Shown here one piece after another: positions 13,214 through 19,588 of a DNA stretch of 64,000 bases. A program made the position numbers and the translations under genes. Below the pieces are notes generated by a model. That model saw only the letters and a list, made by a program, of their open reading frames with translations. It was not told the DNA's origin and made no database searches. Positions within the stretch are counted from its first letter, which is position 1, and each line of letters begins with the position of its first letter. The DNA is from Stieleria marina (GTDB taxonomy: Bacteria > Planctomycetota > Planctomycetia > Pirellulales > Pirellulaceae). The stretch covers positions 7,491,719 through 7,555,718 of the forward strand of contig CP036526.1 of NCBI GenBank assembly GCA_007741555.1, written 5' to 3'.

Positions 13214-14814
13214 GATTTGACCTGACCTTTCACATTGACAGGTTTGCAAAAACCGTAACCGCGGAACCGGCCAGACCCAAGGATGACGGGACCTTGGACT
13301 GGCGATGCGAATTCAATCAACGCGTGCGTTTGCATCCGCCGTGTCTTTCCGTCGGAGTGTTTCATTAGCGGAAATCCGGTGCGCGATGGACTAGCTGATG
13401 GGACACCGGGCAGAAATCCGTGCTTTTCGACGCGAATCGATTTAGGCTGCGGAAGCCCAATGTGTCGGCAAGATCGTCCAATGATGTCGCCCACTTCCTG
13501 ACGCCAGCCACCTGGATCTTTTTGACGATCGGTTTTCGGATGCCGATCCAGAACGATCGGAGTAGCCGTTGCCCAAACGTGACTTGATCGCGACCAGGTT
13601 TCTGGCGTCAACGCTTTCGGTGGACGCATGCGGTCTTCCCGGCGAATGCTCCAAACACCATTTCGCCCAAGGGTAAGTTGTTGATCGATCGAATTGCCAA
13701 ACTCGTCGACCAAGAATTCGCCAAGACCGGTTGCTTTGTCTCGGTCGGTAAGATCGCGTGGCAAGACAATCCCCACGCCCAGTAAGTGACCATCGGCGTA
13801 CTCTCGTTCTTTGCAACCTCGCAAATCGACGCTGCCACCGATGAAAGGTAGCGGAACCAATGCGAGATGAACTTTCTCGGTTGACGAACCGTCGGCATCG
13901 TGTCCGGTGATCCAACTAGGCGCAGACGAACCAACTTTGCTCAAGACCGCATTGCGAAGCATACCGCAAACTTCCAGCGTTGATTCCAGTCCCAAAGCTG
14001 GTCCGTCAATCCGGGTCATCGCGATCAACACTGGGTCGAACAGCGTCGTCAGTGTTTGATCAGTTTCGTCTGATACGCTTTCGCGTTGGTAAACAGCGGT
14101 AGTACCAACGAATGGGCGGCGACTGTCTGGCAGTCCGCCTGGAAATCGCTCTTTGAGTTCCTTCTTCGCGGCATTCTTTTCTTTGGTCGTTTCTGCATCG
14201 CGTGCAGTAAGCGTCAGTTCGGCGAATTGGTCGATCGCCTCGCCATTGAATGACCGGTCCAGCGATTTCAACAAGCCAGCCGACGGCACGCGAACGCTTT
14301 CTGATGATCCGTTTGCGCGATGGACGTGGTTCCAGCGTTCCATCGACGCATCGTCCGTCTCGGCTGGTTCTGCTTCGATCCAACAATGCACAAGCGAAGA
14401 CGAATGTCCAATGCGGACCAACTTGCCAGCCAACGAACGAAGACTATCGAGATGTTCCTTAGGAATCTCCACCTCCCAGGTAAACCTGGCGGGGTGGTCG
14501 CCAACAAAAGCCGAAGGAAACTGACGTGGTTGCTTGGACCGTTGCGACAAACCGGTGAGTTTATCGTTGATCGGTACGAATACCGTTTGCGTTTCGCGAA
14601 TTGACGCGACCGGCGCAACGATCGACGGTGGCGGAAGGGCTTCGAGCCATTCGAGAGTTTTGCGCTCCGGTGGCGTCGGGTCATTTTCGTAGTGCGCTGC
14701 GGCAAGCGACATGAACAACCTAGCCGGATGAATCGGCCATTCCACGCTGGAGTGCTTCGACGCATTGGCCGCGACCACGCGCTGCGTCAAAAATTGGATT
14801 GCGATTGTAAACAC
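13210..14814 (-). CDS. csb2: Csb2, Cas5-Cas6 fusion of type I-G
   Basis: A 534-residue RAMP protein of the GSU0054/Csb2 family, expected to process pre-crRNA and cap the crRNA 5' handle in the effector complex. It begins at a GTG with AGAGG six bases upstream. The N-terminal FTIAIQFLTQRVVA...WPIHPARLFMSL is characteristic of the family. The C-terminus carries a Gly-rich RAMP loop (GPVILGSGRFRGYGFCKPV). The gene is between csb1 (161 bp upstream) and cas3 (ATGA overlap), the canonical order. Being the presumed Cas6, it is also the likely processor of the repeat-like element at 16741-16847. Confidence 0.9.
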
Positions 14815-14849
14815 AGGAAACCTCTGGTTTGTGAATTCAATGACTGTTC

Positions 14850-14957
14850 GTAGTCCCGCGACGCCGTTCGCGGGGCCAAGGCGACATCAGTCGTTTTGCC
14901 TGCCAGTGTTTGATGACTAAGAGTCATCATGCCCTGCGAACGGCGTCGCAGGACTAC
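14850..14957. repeat. Long palindrome with nested hairpin between csb1 and csb2
   Basis: Arms 14850-14876 and 14931-14957 are inverted copies with only two mismatches over 27 bp (core GCGACGCCGTTCGC). Inside the 54-nt loop is a second perfect hairpin, TGATGACT (14911-14918) and AGTCATCA (14922-14929). The element fills most of the 161-bp gap. It resembles dispersed palindromic repeats of planctomycete genomes, and could set the csb1:csb2 stoichiometry by pausing or partial termination. Confidence 0.6.
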
Positions 14958-14975
14958 GGGATTCGCCTCCAGCGA

Positions 14976-16157
14976 TTAAGCATCCACCGCTTCTGGATCA
15001 TTCGTCGCCTTCTCTTGGCTGGCACGAACCAGTTTGACAAGCTTCTGCGACGGTTTCAGAACCACGCGCTCGGTTCGCCAGGGCAGCCCCGCTTTTTGTA
15101 CCGCCGCGACAGCATCGTTGTAGATTGCGATCGCGGTCTCCGAATCCAAGTCAAATGGCTTCGGATCGGACCCCGGTTGATCAAGCAAATCCATCGTGAC
15201 CTTCGTTTCAGGCCACAACAAACAACGACTTCGCAGATCAAATCCTTGCTCGGTCGCCAGGGCGACCGACAATACGCCGATCGCAGCCACCAATGATTGA
15301 CCGGCTTGATCACGCTCTCTGGTGTACTCGCCATCGATTGGAAAACGCAAACGCCGAATCGCTGGAAGCGAAATCACCACGCTGTGCTCGGCGTACGCCA
15401 TCGTCACCCCGCCCTCTTCGATCGTTGGCGGAATGTTGCCGTGGTTGATCGCCGATGGCTTGATCGCGCCTTTCTCTTTTTCCTTCGCCAAATCCCAGTC
15501 GTTGTCCTTGGTTTCCTTGACGGGGACCGCCGACACAATTTGCAATGGGTCGATCCGACTAGCAGTCTTTTTGCCAACACTGATGTCGTACCCAATGATC
15601 TCGCCGACGAGCGAACGTTGAAACTTCACCCCTAGTCCTCCACGCGGGCCAGTCGAATCCCAAATCCCAAACAGCAGCGAGTGCGGAGAAAGATCCAATA
15701 GCGGTGTCGCGTTTTTCAGCGACGCGTAGTCCATCCGCCGACCCAAATCGGACTTGCGAAACGCGGTGCCATCCAATTCACTGTCACGCAAAATCGCATC
15801 CGAAATTCGGTGGGGTGCTTCCAATGCAGTGATCCGTGCAACCGGGTTGATCAAATCCGCGTCACTAAAATCGACTTCGACCAGCGGCATTTCAATTTGC
15901 TCGCGATCGATCGCCAATTGCAGTGCTTCTTCGCAGCGATTGGCGTGTGACTGCACACTATCGAGCAAGACGCAATCAATCGGTGCATCGCGACCTTCGA
16001 CGACGCGTTTTTCGATTGCGTAAGCACCGTTCAAATGTGTTGGCGGAAAGACTTTCCCTCCAACGCCATCAGCCGGTTGCAGCCGAGTGCGTCCGCGAAA
16101 GGCGCAAGCCGATCCAGAAACGGCCACAGAAAGGTCTTTGTAATTCATTTTTGACAC
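14976..16157 (-). CDS. csb1: Csb1, Cas7 backbone subunit of type I-G
   Basis: A 393-residue protein of the GSU0053/Csb1 family, which polymerises along the crRNA as the backbone of the effector complex. Family features include an early PPTHLNG, the conserved LLDSVQSHANRCEE block near residues 64-77, and SLLFGIWDSTGPRGG in the middle. A GTG at 16157 is preferred because AAAGGA sits seven bases upstream; an in-frame ATG at 16148 is the alternative. It is the first clear cas gene of the operon, 48 bp after a small unknown ORF. Both CRISPR immunity and the repression inferred for the upstream guide element would depend on this subunit. Confidence 0.92.
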   Translation of the reverse strand: MSKMNYKDLSVAVSGSACAFRGRTRLQPADGVGGKVFPPTHLNGAYAIEKRVVEGRDAPIDCVLLDSVQSHANRCEEALQLAIDREQIEMPLVEVDFSDADLINPVARITALEAPHRISDAILRDSELDGTAFRKSDLGRRMDYASLKNATPLLDLSPHSLLFGIWDSTGPRGGLGVKFQRSLVGEIIGYDISVGKKTASRIDPLQIVSAVPVKETKDNDWDLAKEKEKGAIKPSAINHGNIPPTIEEGGVTMAYAEHSVVISLPAIRRLRFPIDGEYTRERDQAGQSLVAAIGVLSVALATEQGFDLRSRCLLWPETKVTMDLLDQPGSDPKPFDLDSETAIAIYNDAVAAVQKAGLPWRTERVVLKPSQKLVKLVRASQEKATNDPEAVDA

Positions 16158-16205
16158 AGTGATGTCCTTTGATGTAGTTGTATTGTTCGAATTTTGAGCG
16201 AAGTG

Positions 16206-16424
16206 CTACTTCGTTTTGCGTGGCAATCCGCCTTTGTCAGCTCCCCGCTTTCGTAGACGCACGAGATGCTGGAGTACCTCGTCTTCGGTCGCACCAGCAA
16301 CCAAATGCTGAACAGATCGAACGAAGTCTTCCCGCAAAACACGGGAAGTGAGAATTGGCTCCACCGCTGCGGGATGGTCCACGTAAATCTGGCGGATCGC
16401 CTGTTCGATGGCAGGACTAGACAT
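16206..16424 (-). CDS. Small protein of unknown function at the head of the cas operon
   Basis: A 72-residue ORF starting at ATG 16424 with AGGA nine bases upstream (a GTG at 16430 is also possible but too close to that site). The sequence begins MSSPAIEQAIRQIYVDHP, appears mostly helical, and ends in a basic tail LRKRGADKGGLPRKTK. It lies 48 bp before csb1 on the same strand, so it probably shares the cas transcript. I do not recognise a family. The basic C-terminus suggests nucleic-acid contact, so it could be a small effector subunit, an accessory protein or a regulator; this is inference. Confidence 0.6.
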   Translation of the reverse strand: MSSPAIEQAIRQIYVDHPAAVEPILTSRVLREDFVRSVQHLVAGATEDEVLQHLVRLRKRGADKGGLPRKTK

Positions 16425-16592
16425 TTGCACAATTCCTCAAAATATGAGTTTGGAATTGCGAAGGCAAAAGACGCTGGCACAATAGAAGCATCGTGCTTGG
16501 CCTTATTGGCTTCGCGTGATCACAGCACTTCACTTCGCCATTGATCCTGCAAGATGATCGCGAGGTGGGAGTGCTCTCTTTTTGCAAACAGA

Positions 16593-16616
16593 CTTGACGA
16601 TCTACCTGATGTCAAG
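16593..16616. promoter_or_regulatory. Dyad CTTGAC-N12-GTCAAG upstream of the cas operon
   Basis: A perfect 6-bp inverted repeat (16593-16598 and 16611-16616). On the minus strand it contains TTGACA (16615-16610), a consensus -35 hexamer pointing toward the cas genes, preceded by an A/T-rich stretch. No good -10 was found at 16-18 bp. It may be the operator/promoter of the cas operon. The rest of 16431-16645 holds no gene that I recognise. Confidence 0.35.
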
Positions 16617-16645
16617 GCATTAATGCATAATTCTTGTTTTTTTGT

Positions 16646-16684
16646 ATTTACTAAGACCAATAATGTTTTTGTAAGTGCTATGAA
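16646..16684 (-). promoter_or_regulatory. Putative target site of the crRNA-like guide, with TTC PAM
   Basis: On the minus strand TTC (16684-16682) is directly followed by a 36-nt protospacer-like site (16681 down to 16646). It matches the pseudo-spacer at 16776-16811 at 20 of the first 26 positions: AT.GC.CTTACAAA.AC, then T.ATT.GT. Mismatches are at 3, 6, 15, 18, 20 and 24; type I effectors tolerate mismatches at every sixth base. TTN is the PAM reported for type I-G/I-U. A possible plus-strand promoter (TTTACT 16647-16652, 17 bp, TGTAAG 16670-16675, each 4/6 to consensus) lies inside the site, so binding would block it. Confidence 0.6.
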
Positions 16685-16716
16685 GTAGATTCGTGGAACC
16701 CGATTTGATTGAGGTT

Positions 16717-16851
16717 ATGCTTTACGAGTGGTTCGAGATGCTTGCCAAGGCTCTCCAGCTCGAATTCGTTGAAGAATTGCCCTTACAAACACCTGATTTG
16801 TACGGCCAGCCCTTTCCGCGCTCACCCGAGTGCGGCTTCGTTGATATTTGA
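16717..16851 (+). CDS. Possible 44-residue ORF overlapping the crRNA-like element
   Basis: An open frame from ATG 16717 to TGA 16849-16851 (MLYEWFEMLAKALQ..., 44 residues; an in-frame GTG at 16693 would give 52). It runs through both pseudo-repeats and the pseudo-spacer. A GAGG lies only two bases before the ATG, which is poor spacing. It may be a chance frame, or the product of the transcript that the guide is proposed to repress. There is no recognised family. In another frame the same stretch, from TTG 16709, contains AGG and AGA arginine codons, a feature of some CreT toxins. Confidence 0.25.
   Translation: MLYEWFEMLAKALQLEFVEELPLQTPDLYGQPFPRSPECGFVDI
16741..16847 (+). ncRNA. crRNA-like guide element (CreA/CreR type): pseudo-repeat, 36-nt pseudo-spacer, pseudo-repeat
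   Basis: The right pseudo-repeat (16812-16847) matches the forward array repeat at 27 of 36 positions. All eight hairpin pairs survive: one T-A pair has become C-G and one G-C has become G-U. The left pseudo-repeat (about 16741-16775) keeps CTT.CC at its start and the 3' handle as GTTGAAGA (6/8 to ATTGAAGC). The pieces retained are exactly those that end up in a mature crRNA: the handle from the left copy and the hairpin from the right. The 36-nt gap (16776-16811) equals a normal spacer of this array. Csb2 is the expected processor. Function as a repressing guide is inferred from the partial match at 16646-16684. Confidence 0.65.
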
Positions 16852-16866
16852 TTTTCTGTCGCCCGC

Positions 16867-16886
16867 TGTTAACATTTATGTAAACA
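16867..16886. promoter_or_regulatory. Near-perfect 20-bp palindrome before the toxin-like gene
   Basis: TGTTAACATTTATGTAAACA reads the same on both strands at 16 of 20 positions and ends two bases before the ATG at 16889. It is the likely operator for the XRE-type antitoxin encoded downstream, giving autorepression of the pair. Confidence 0.5.
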
Positions 16887-16888
16887 CC

Positions 16889-17137
16889 ATGCCGCTTTAC
16901 TTTTTCCATTGGACGGAAGACATCATTGAGCACCTGACTTTGAACGGAGTCTCTCCAGACGACTTTGAAACAGTCGTGATGGACGAAGCGAGCGAGGTGA
17001 CGACTAGCCGTTCGACTGGAAGACCCGTTCGTATTGGGTTTACCGATGACGGGCGTTTGCTGCTTTGCGTCTTCGATTGGATCGATGATCAGGAGACGGA
17101 AATCGAACCACGAACGGCTTACGAAATTCATGCGTGA
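16889..17137 (+). CDS. Putative toxin-like small protein (RelE/BrnT-like or DUF4258-like)
   Basis: An 82-residue protein beginning MPLYFFHWTEDIIEHL. Length, the alternating strand pattern (RPVRIGFTDDGRLLLCVFDWID) and the position directly before an XRE antitoxin-like gene (20-bp gap) suggest an mRNA-interferase-type toxin, though similarity to BrnT or DUF4258 is only by impression. The start at 16889 is preferred to a longer frame from 16709 because that extension crosses the crRNA-like element and is not protein-like. A palindromic operator candidate lies immediately upstream. Located between the crRNA-like guide and a WYL regulator, it is a natural candidate for the harmful half of an addiction module. 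Confidence 0.6.
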   Translation: MPLYFFHWTEDIIEHLTLNGVSPDDFETVVMDEASEVTTSRSTGRPVRIGFTDDGRLLLCVFDWIDDQETEIEPRTAYEIHA

Positions 17138-17157
17138 CCTGTAACCAGGACTGACAA

Positions 17158-17523
17158 ATGCTGAAACGCGATCGCGAAAACATTTATCCCAGAATGACTC
17201 CCCAGGAACGCTCTGCGATGGAGCTTGCCATCGCGGAGGAAACCGCTGGCATGGCGCAAAACATTGCGGCCATTGGGCCAGCGGTGGCTCGACTGGAAAG
17301 TGAACGGCGAACCTTTGCTGCGTTGGTCGCCGAACTGCGTGCTGCCCGCGAGGCCGCTGGAATCTCTTTGAGCGAAATGGCGACGCGGACCGGCATCCAA
17401 AAGTCGGCGCTTTCGCGTCTGGAGAACAGCAAAGCACCCAACCCGACGCTTTCGACTTTGCAGCGCTATGCGGCAGCGATCGACATGACACTGAACGTGT
17501 CACTGCAACCGTCGCGGAACTAG
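17158..17523 (+). CDS. XRE-family helix-turn-helix antitoxin-like regulator
   Basis: A 121-residue protein. The C-terminal ~60 residues are a clear XRE/Cro helix-turn-helix (LRAAREAAGISLSEMATRTG, then QKSALSRLENSKAPNPTLSTL). The N-terminal half is helical and may be the toxin-binding and dimerisation part. Following a small toxin-like gene by 20 bp, it fits the toxin-first order of HigBA-like modules. It most likely binds the palindrome at 16867-16886. It ends eight bases from the convergent WYL regulator gene. Confidence 0.75.
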   Translation: MLKRDRENIYPRMTPQERSAMELAIAEETAGMAQNIAAIGPAVARLESERRTFAALVAELRAAREAAGISLSEMATRTGIQKSALSRLENSKAPNPTLSTLQRYAAAIDMTLNVSLQPSRN

Positions 17524-17531
17524 CTTGGTTT

Positions 17532-18554
17532 TCATTTGCCGTCATCATCAGTCACCTCCATGTTGGCAGCCTGATACTGGCGAGCTATCTGAAGGGATTG
17601 CGTCCTGATCTCGTCAGCCAAAGATGGTGGTGAAAGCACTTTGGCATCAGCTCCGAACGATAGAATCCATCCGTGCAGTTCGGGGTTGATGGCGATGCGA
17701 TACATAGCGGTCACGCTGCCATCGGCGTTGGTCGCTAGCTGTTGGCTGTCGTGCCACTTGGATTCCTGCACGGCCCTGGCCGCACCGGGTGAGAAGCGAA
17801 TCTGAACAACAACCGGATTGCCACCAAAAATGCCGATCGAATCTTTGAAATGGTCTTCGATCTCGGCGTGGGAGGGCATCACGAACGGAAACTCGCTGAT
17901 CGATGCATCACTGATGCGATCAAGTTTGAAGAGCCGTACTTCGCTGTGTTGTTCGCTGTAGCCGATCACGTACAACGCATTTTGATAGCGACGAAATGCA
18001 TACGGCGAGATCGGATAAGTGAGCGATTCGGTGCTGCTGCGCGAATGGTACGCTATGAAAACGTTCTTTCGTTCTTCGTGACCGCGAATCAGTTCGTCAA
18101 TCAGATCCGACTTGTCGCTGTAGTCGACGGAGCGCGGATGCATCAGCGACATCATTTGCCCATAACGGTCACAGTACCGGATTACGTTCTCGCTCAATCC
18201 GCTGCGCAGTTTCTTGACCGCCGACTGCGCCGCTTGGCCAATGGGCGTGTTCGCGAGTGAACCAAGCGAACCAGCAAGCAACACCAGCGCATAGGCTTCG
18301 TCAAAGGCCAAAGCAGCACCGGTGATGCTGTCGCCATCGAGTTTCCAGCGCTGACGGTTATGATCCTCGATCGATACCGACAGAGGGAAACCAACTTCTT
18401 GAAGCCGCACCAGATCGCGGCGGACTGTTTTCAAGCTGACCGCCAGCTCCGACTTCAATTCATCCGCCGTCACTCCCAACCGCCGCGACGAAAGAAGCCG
18501 CAAGAGTGAGAGTTGTCGTTGGATCGTGCCGATGCTGCCCGCACTTTCACTCAT
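17532..18554 (-). CDS. WYL-domain transcriptional regulator with N-terminal HTH
   Basis: A 340-residue DeoR/HTH-11-type winged helix (ELAVSLKTVRRDLVRLQEVGFPL, residues ~35-60) followed by a WYL domain (IAYHSRSSTESLTYPISPYAF, then NALYVIGYSEQHSEVRLFKLDRI) and a C-terminal extension. WYL proteins sense ligands, often nucleotides or nucleic acids, and recur beside CRISPR-Cas and other defence loci as regulators. The start at 18554 was chosen because the preceding 27 codons are Cys/Pro-rich and not family-like. It is convergent with the antitoxin gene. A role in controlling the cas operon or the guide/toxin module is plausible but unproven. Confidence 0.85.
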   Translation of the reverse strand: MSESAGSIGTIQRQLSLLRLLSSRRLGVTADELKSELAVSLKTVRRDLVRLQEVGFPLSVSIEDHNRQRWKLDGDSITGAALAFDEAYALVLLAGSLGSLANTPIGQAAQSAVKKLRSGLSENVIRYCDRYGQMMSLMHPRSVDYSDKSDLIDELIRGHEERKNVFIAYHSRSSTESLTYPISPYAFRRYQNALYVIGYSEQHSEVRLFKLDRISDASISEFPFVMPSHAEIEDHFKDSIGIFGGNPVVVQIRFSPGAARAVQESKWHDSQQLATNADGSVTAMYRIAINPELHGWILSFGADAKVLSPPSLADEIRTQSLQIARQYQAANMEVTDDDGK

Positions 18555-18691
18555 TGCCGCGTTCCCTGGCCCGCATGTGTGATGGAAGTCTGATGGACCA
18601 GACTCTATCAAACATGGTGGGCAACTAGTGTCCAACCAGGGGGGCAGTCGGCGGTTGGAAAGAGATTTCTTGATTGCGAAAGCGGCTGCGG

Positions 18692-19588
18692 CTACTTGGG
18701 CGATGGCTGACCGTGAGTTGTGATGAACTGGATCACGGTGTTGGGTTCGGGGTGGGTGAAGTGATGGCCGTTTGATTTTTCGGTGCCTTCGGGCACGACG
18801 ATCAATTTCATTTCATGACCGAGATCTTTCAGCCGATCTCGTAGCACGTAAGTGTTTTCGATCGGCGGCACGACGCGATCGTTTTCGCTGACGATGTGCA
18901 TCACGGGAATGTTGGCTTTGGCGATGATTGCCGCGTGATGAATGGGGAGCTTGTCGTAGGTCGCCGCTTGCGCATCGGTCAGACCGTAGACTTTCAAACA
19001 TTGCTGCCAGCTGGCCGAATGTCCGACGCCGGTGTATTTGCCGACGGGGCCCTTACCACGAGGCCAAGAATTGAAATCCAACACTGGCGTGTCACAGTAA
19101 ATGGCTGCGACATGATCGGGATGCATGGCGGCGTAGTTGTAAACAAACAGCCCACCGCGACTGACGCCTTCGAGAACGACTTTGCGATTCAAATCATGCT
19201 CGCTGACCAAGCGATCGTAAAACGTTTCGGCTCGCTTGATCACGTTGGGGCAGCCGAACTGATTGGCGACATCCATGTAAGCCAAATGGAATCCTTGGCC
19301 GACCAATTCCACGTCCATTTCGGCGTGAAATCCTGGAAAACGGACTCGCCAGATCCAAGGGTTCCCCGGCAGTGCTTTGGTCGGTTTGATCAAGTAGCAA
19401 TCCGCGTCAGCGTGCCGAAAATGCAACTGATCGTGTCCGTGCCAGTCGGTCTTTTTGGTGTACCACAAATCATCCGCGGGTACCGCGTCTTGTGCAGCGA
19501 GTGAACCGGCCGACACAAACAAACAGGTCAACAGCACGAAAAGCAAACGTTTGATCAGGTTCATTGGGATGGGCTGACAAGAAATCAT
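18692..19588 (-). CDS. Secreted alpha/beta hydrolase
   Basis: A 298-residue exported hydrolase. The N-terminal LIKRLLFVLLTCLFVSAGSLAAQ is a signal peptide. The nucleophile elbow is GVSRGG near residue 143, with a late Asp (ENDRVVP) and a C-terminal His region (GHHFTHPEPNTV). The first ATG at 19588 overlaps the upstream stop codon as ATGA; an ATG eight codons later would remove a non-signal stub and is an alternative. It is the last gene of the FtsK block and appears translationally coupled to it. Substrate is unknown; such genes are common among planctomycete sugar-ester or sialate-type esterases. Confidence 0.75.
   Translation of the reverse strand: MISCQPIPMNLIKRLLFVLLTCLFVSAGSLAAQDAVPADDLWYTKKTDWHGHDQLHFRHADADCYLIKPTKALPGNPWIWRVRFPGFHAEMDVELVGQGFHLAYMDVANQFGCPNVIKRAETFYDRLVSEHDLNRKVVLEGVSRGGLFVYNYAAMHPDHVAAIYCDTPVLDFNSWPRGKGPVGKYTGVGHSASWQQCLKVYGLTDAQAATYDKLPIHHAAIIAKANIPVMHIVSENDRVVPPIENTYVLRDRLKDLGHEMKLIVVPEGTEKSNGHHFTHPEPNTVIQFITTHGQPSPK

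Noticed and set aside
16646-16811. The guide/target match as a plain transposon-like terminal inverted repeat
   Set aside because: Not fully excluded, but a mobile element would not explain the TTC PAM, the 36-nt length, the mismatches at multiples of three, or the repeat-derived flanks. Kept as the main rival to be tested.
16740-16847. Reading the crRNA-like element on the minus strand, with the GGCTGGCC end as seed
   Set aside because: The array repeat's handle (ATTGAAGC) shows that the forward direction of this element is the plus strand. In the minus reading only a 6-nt match (GCTGGC at 16473-16478) without a TTN PAM was found near the cas genes.
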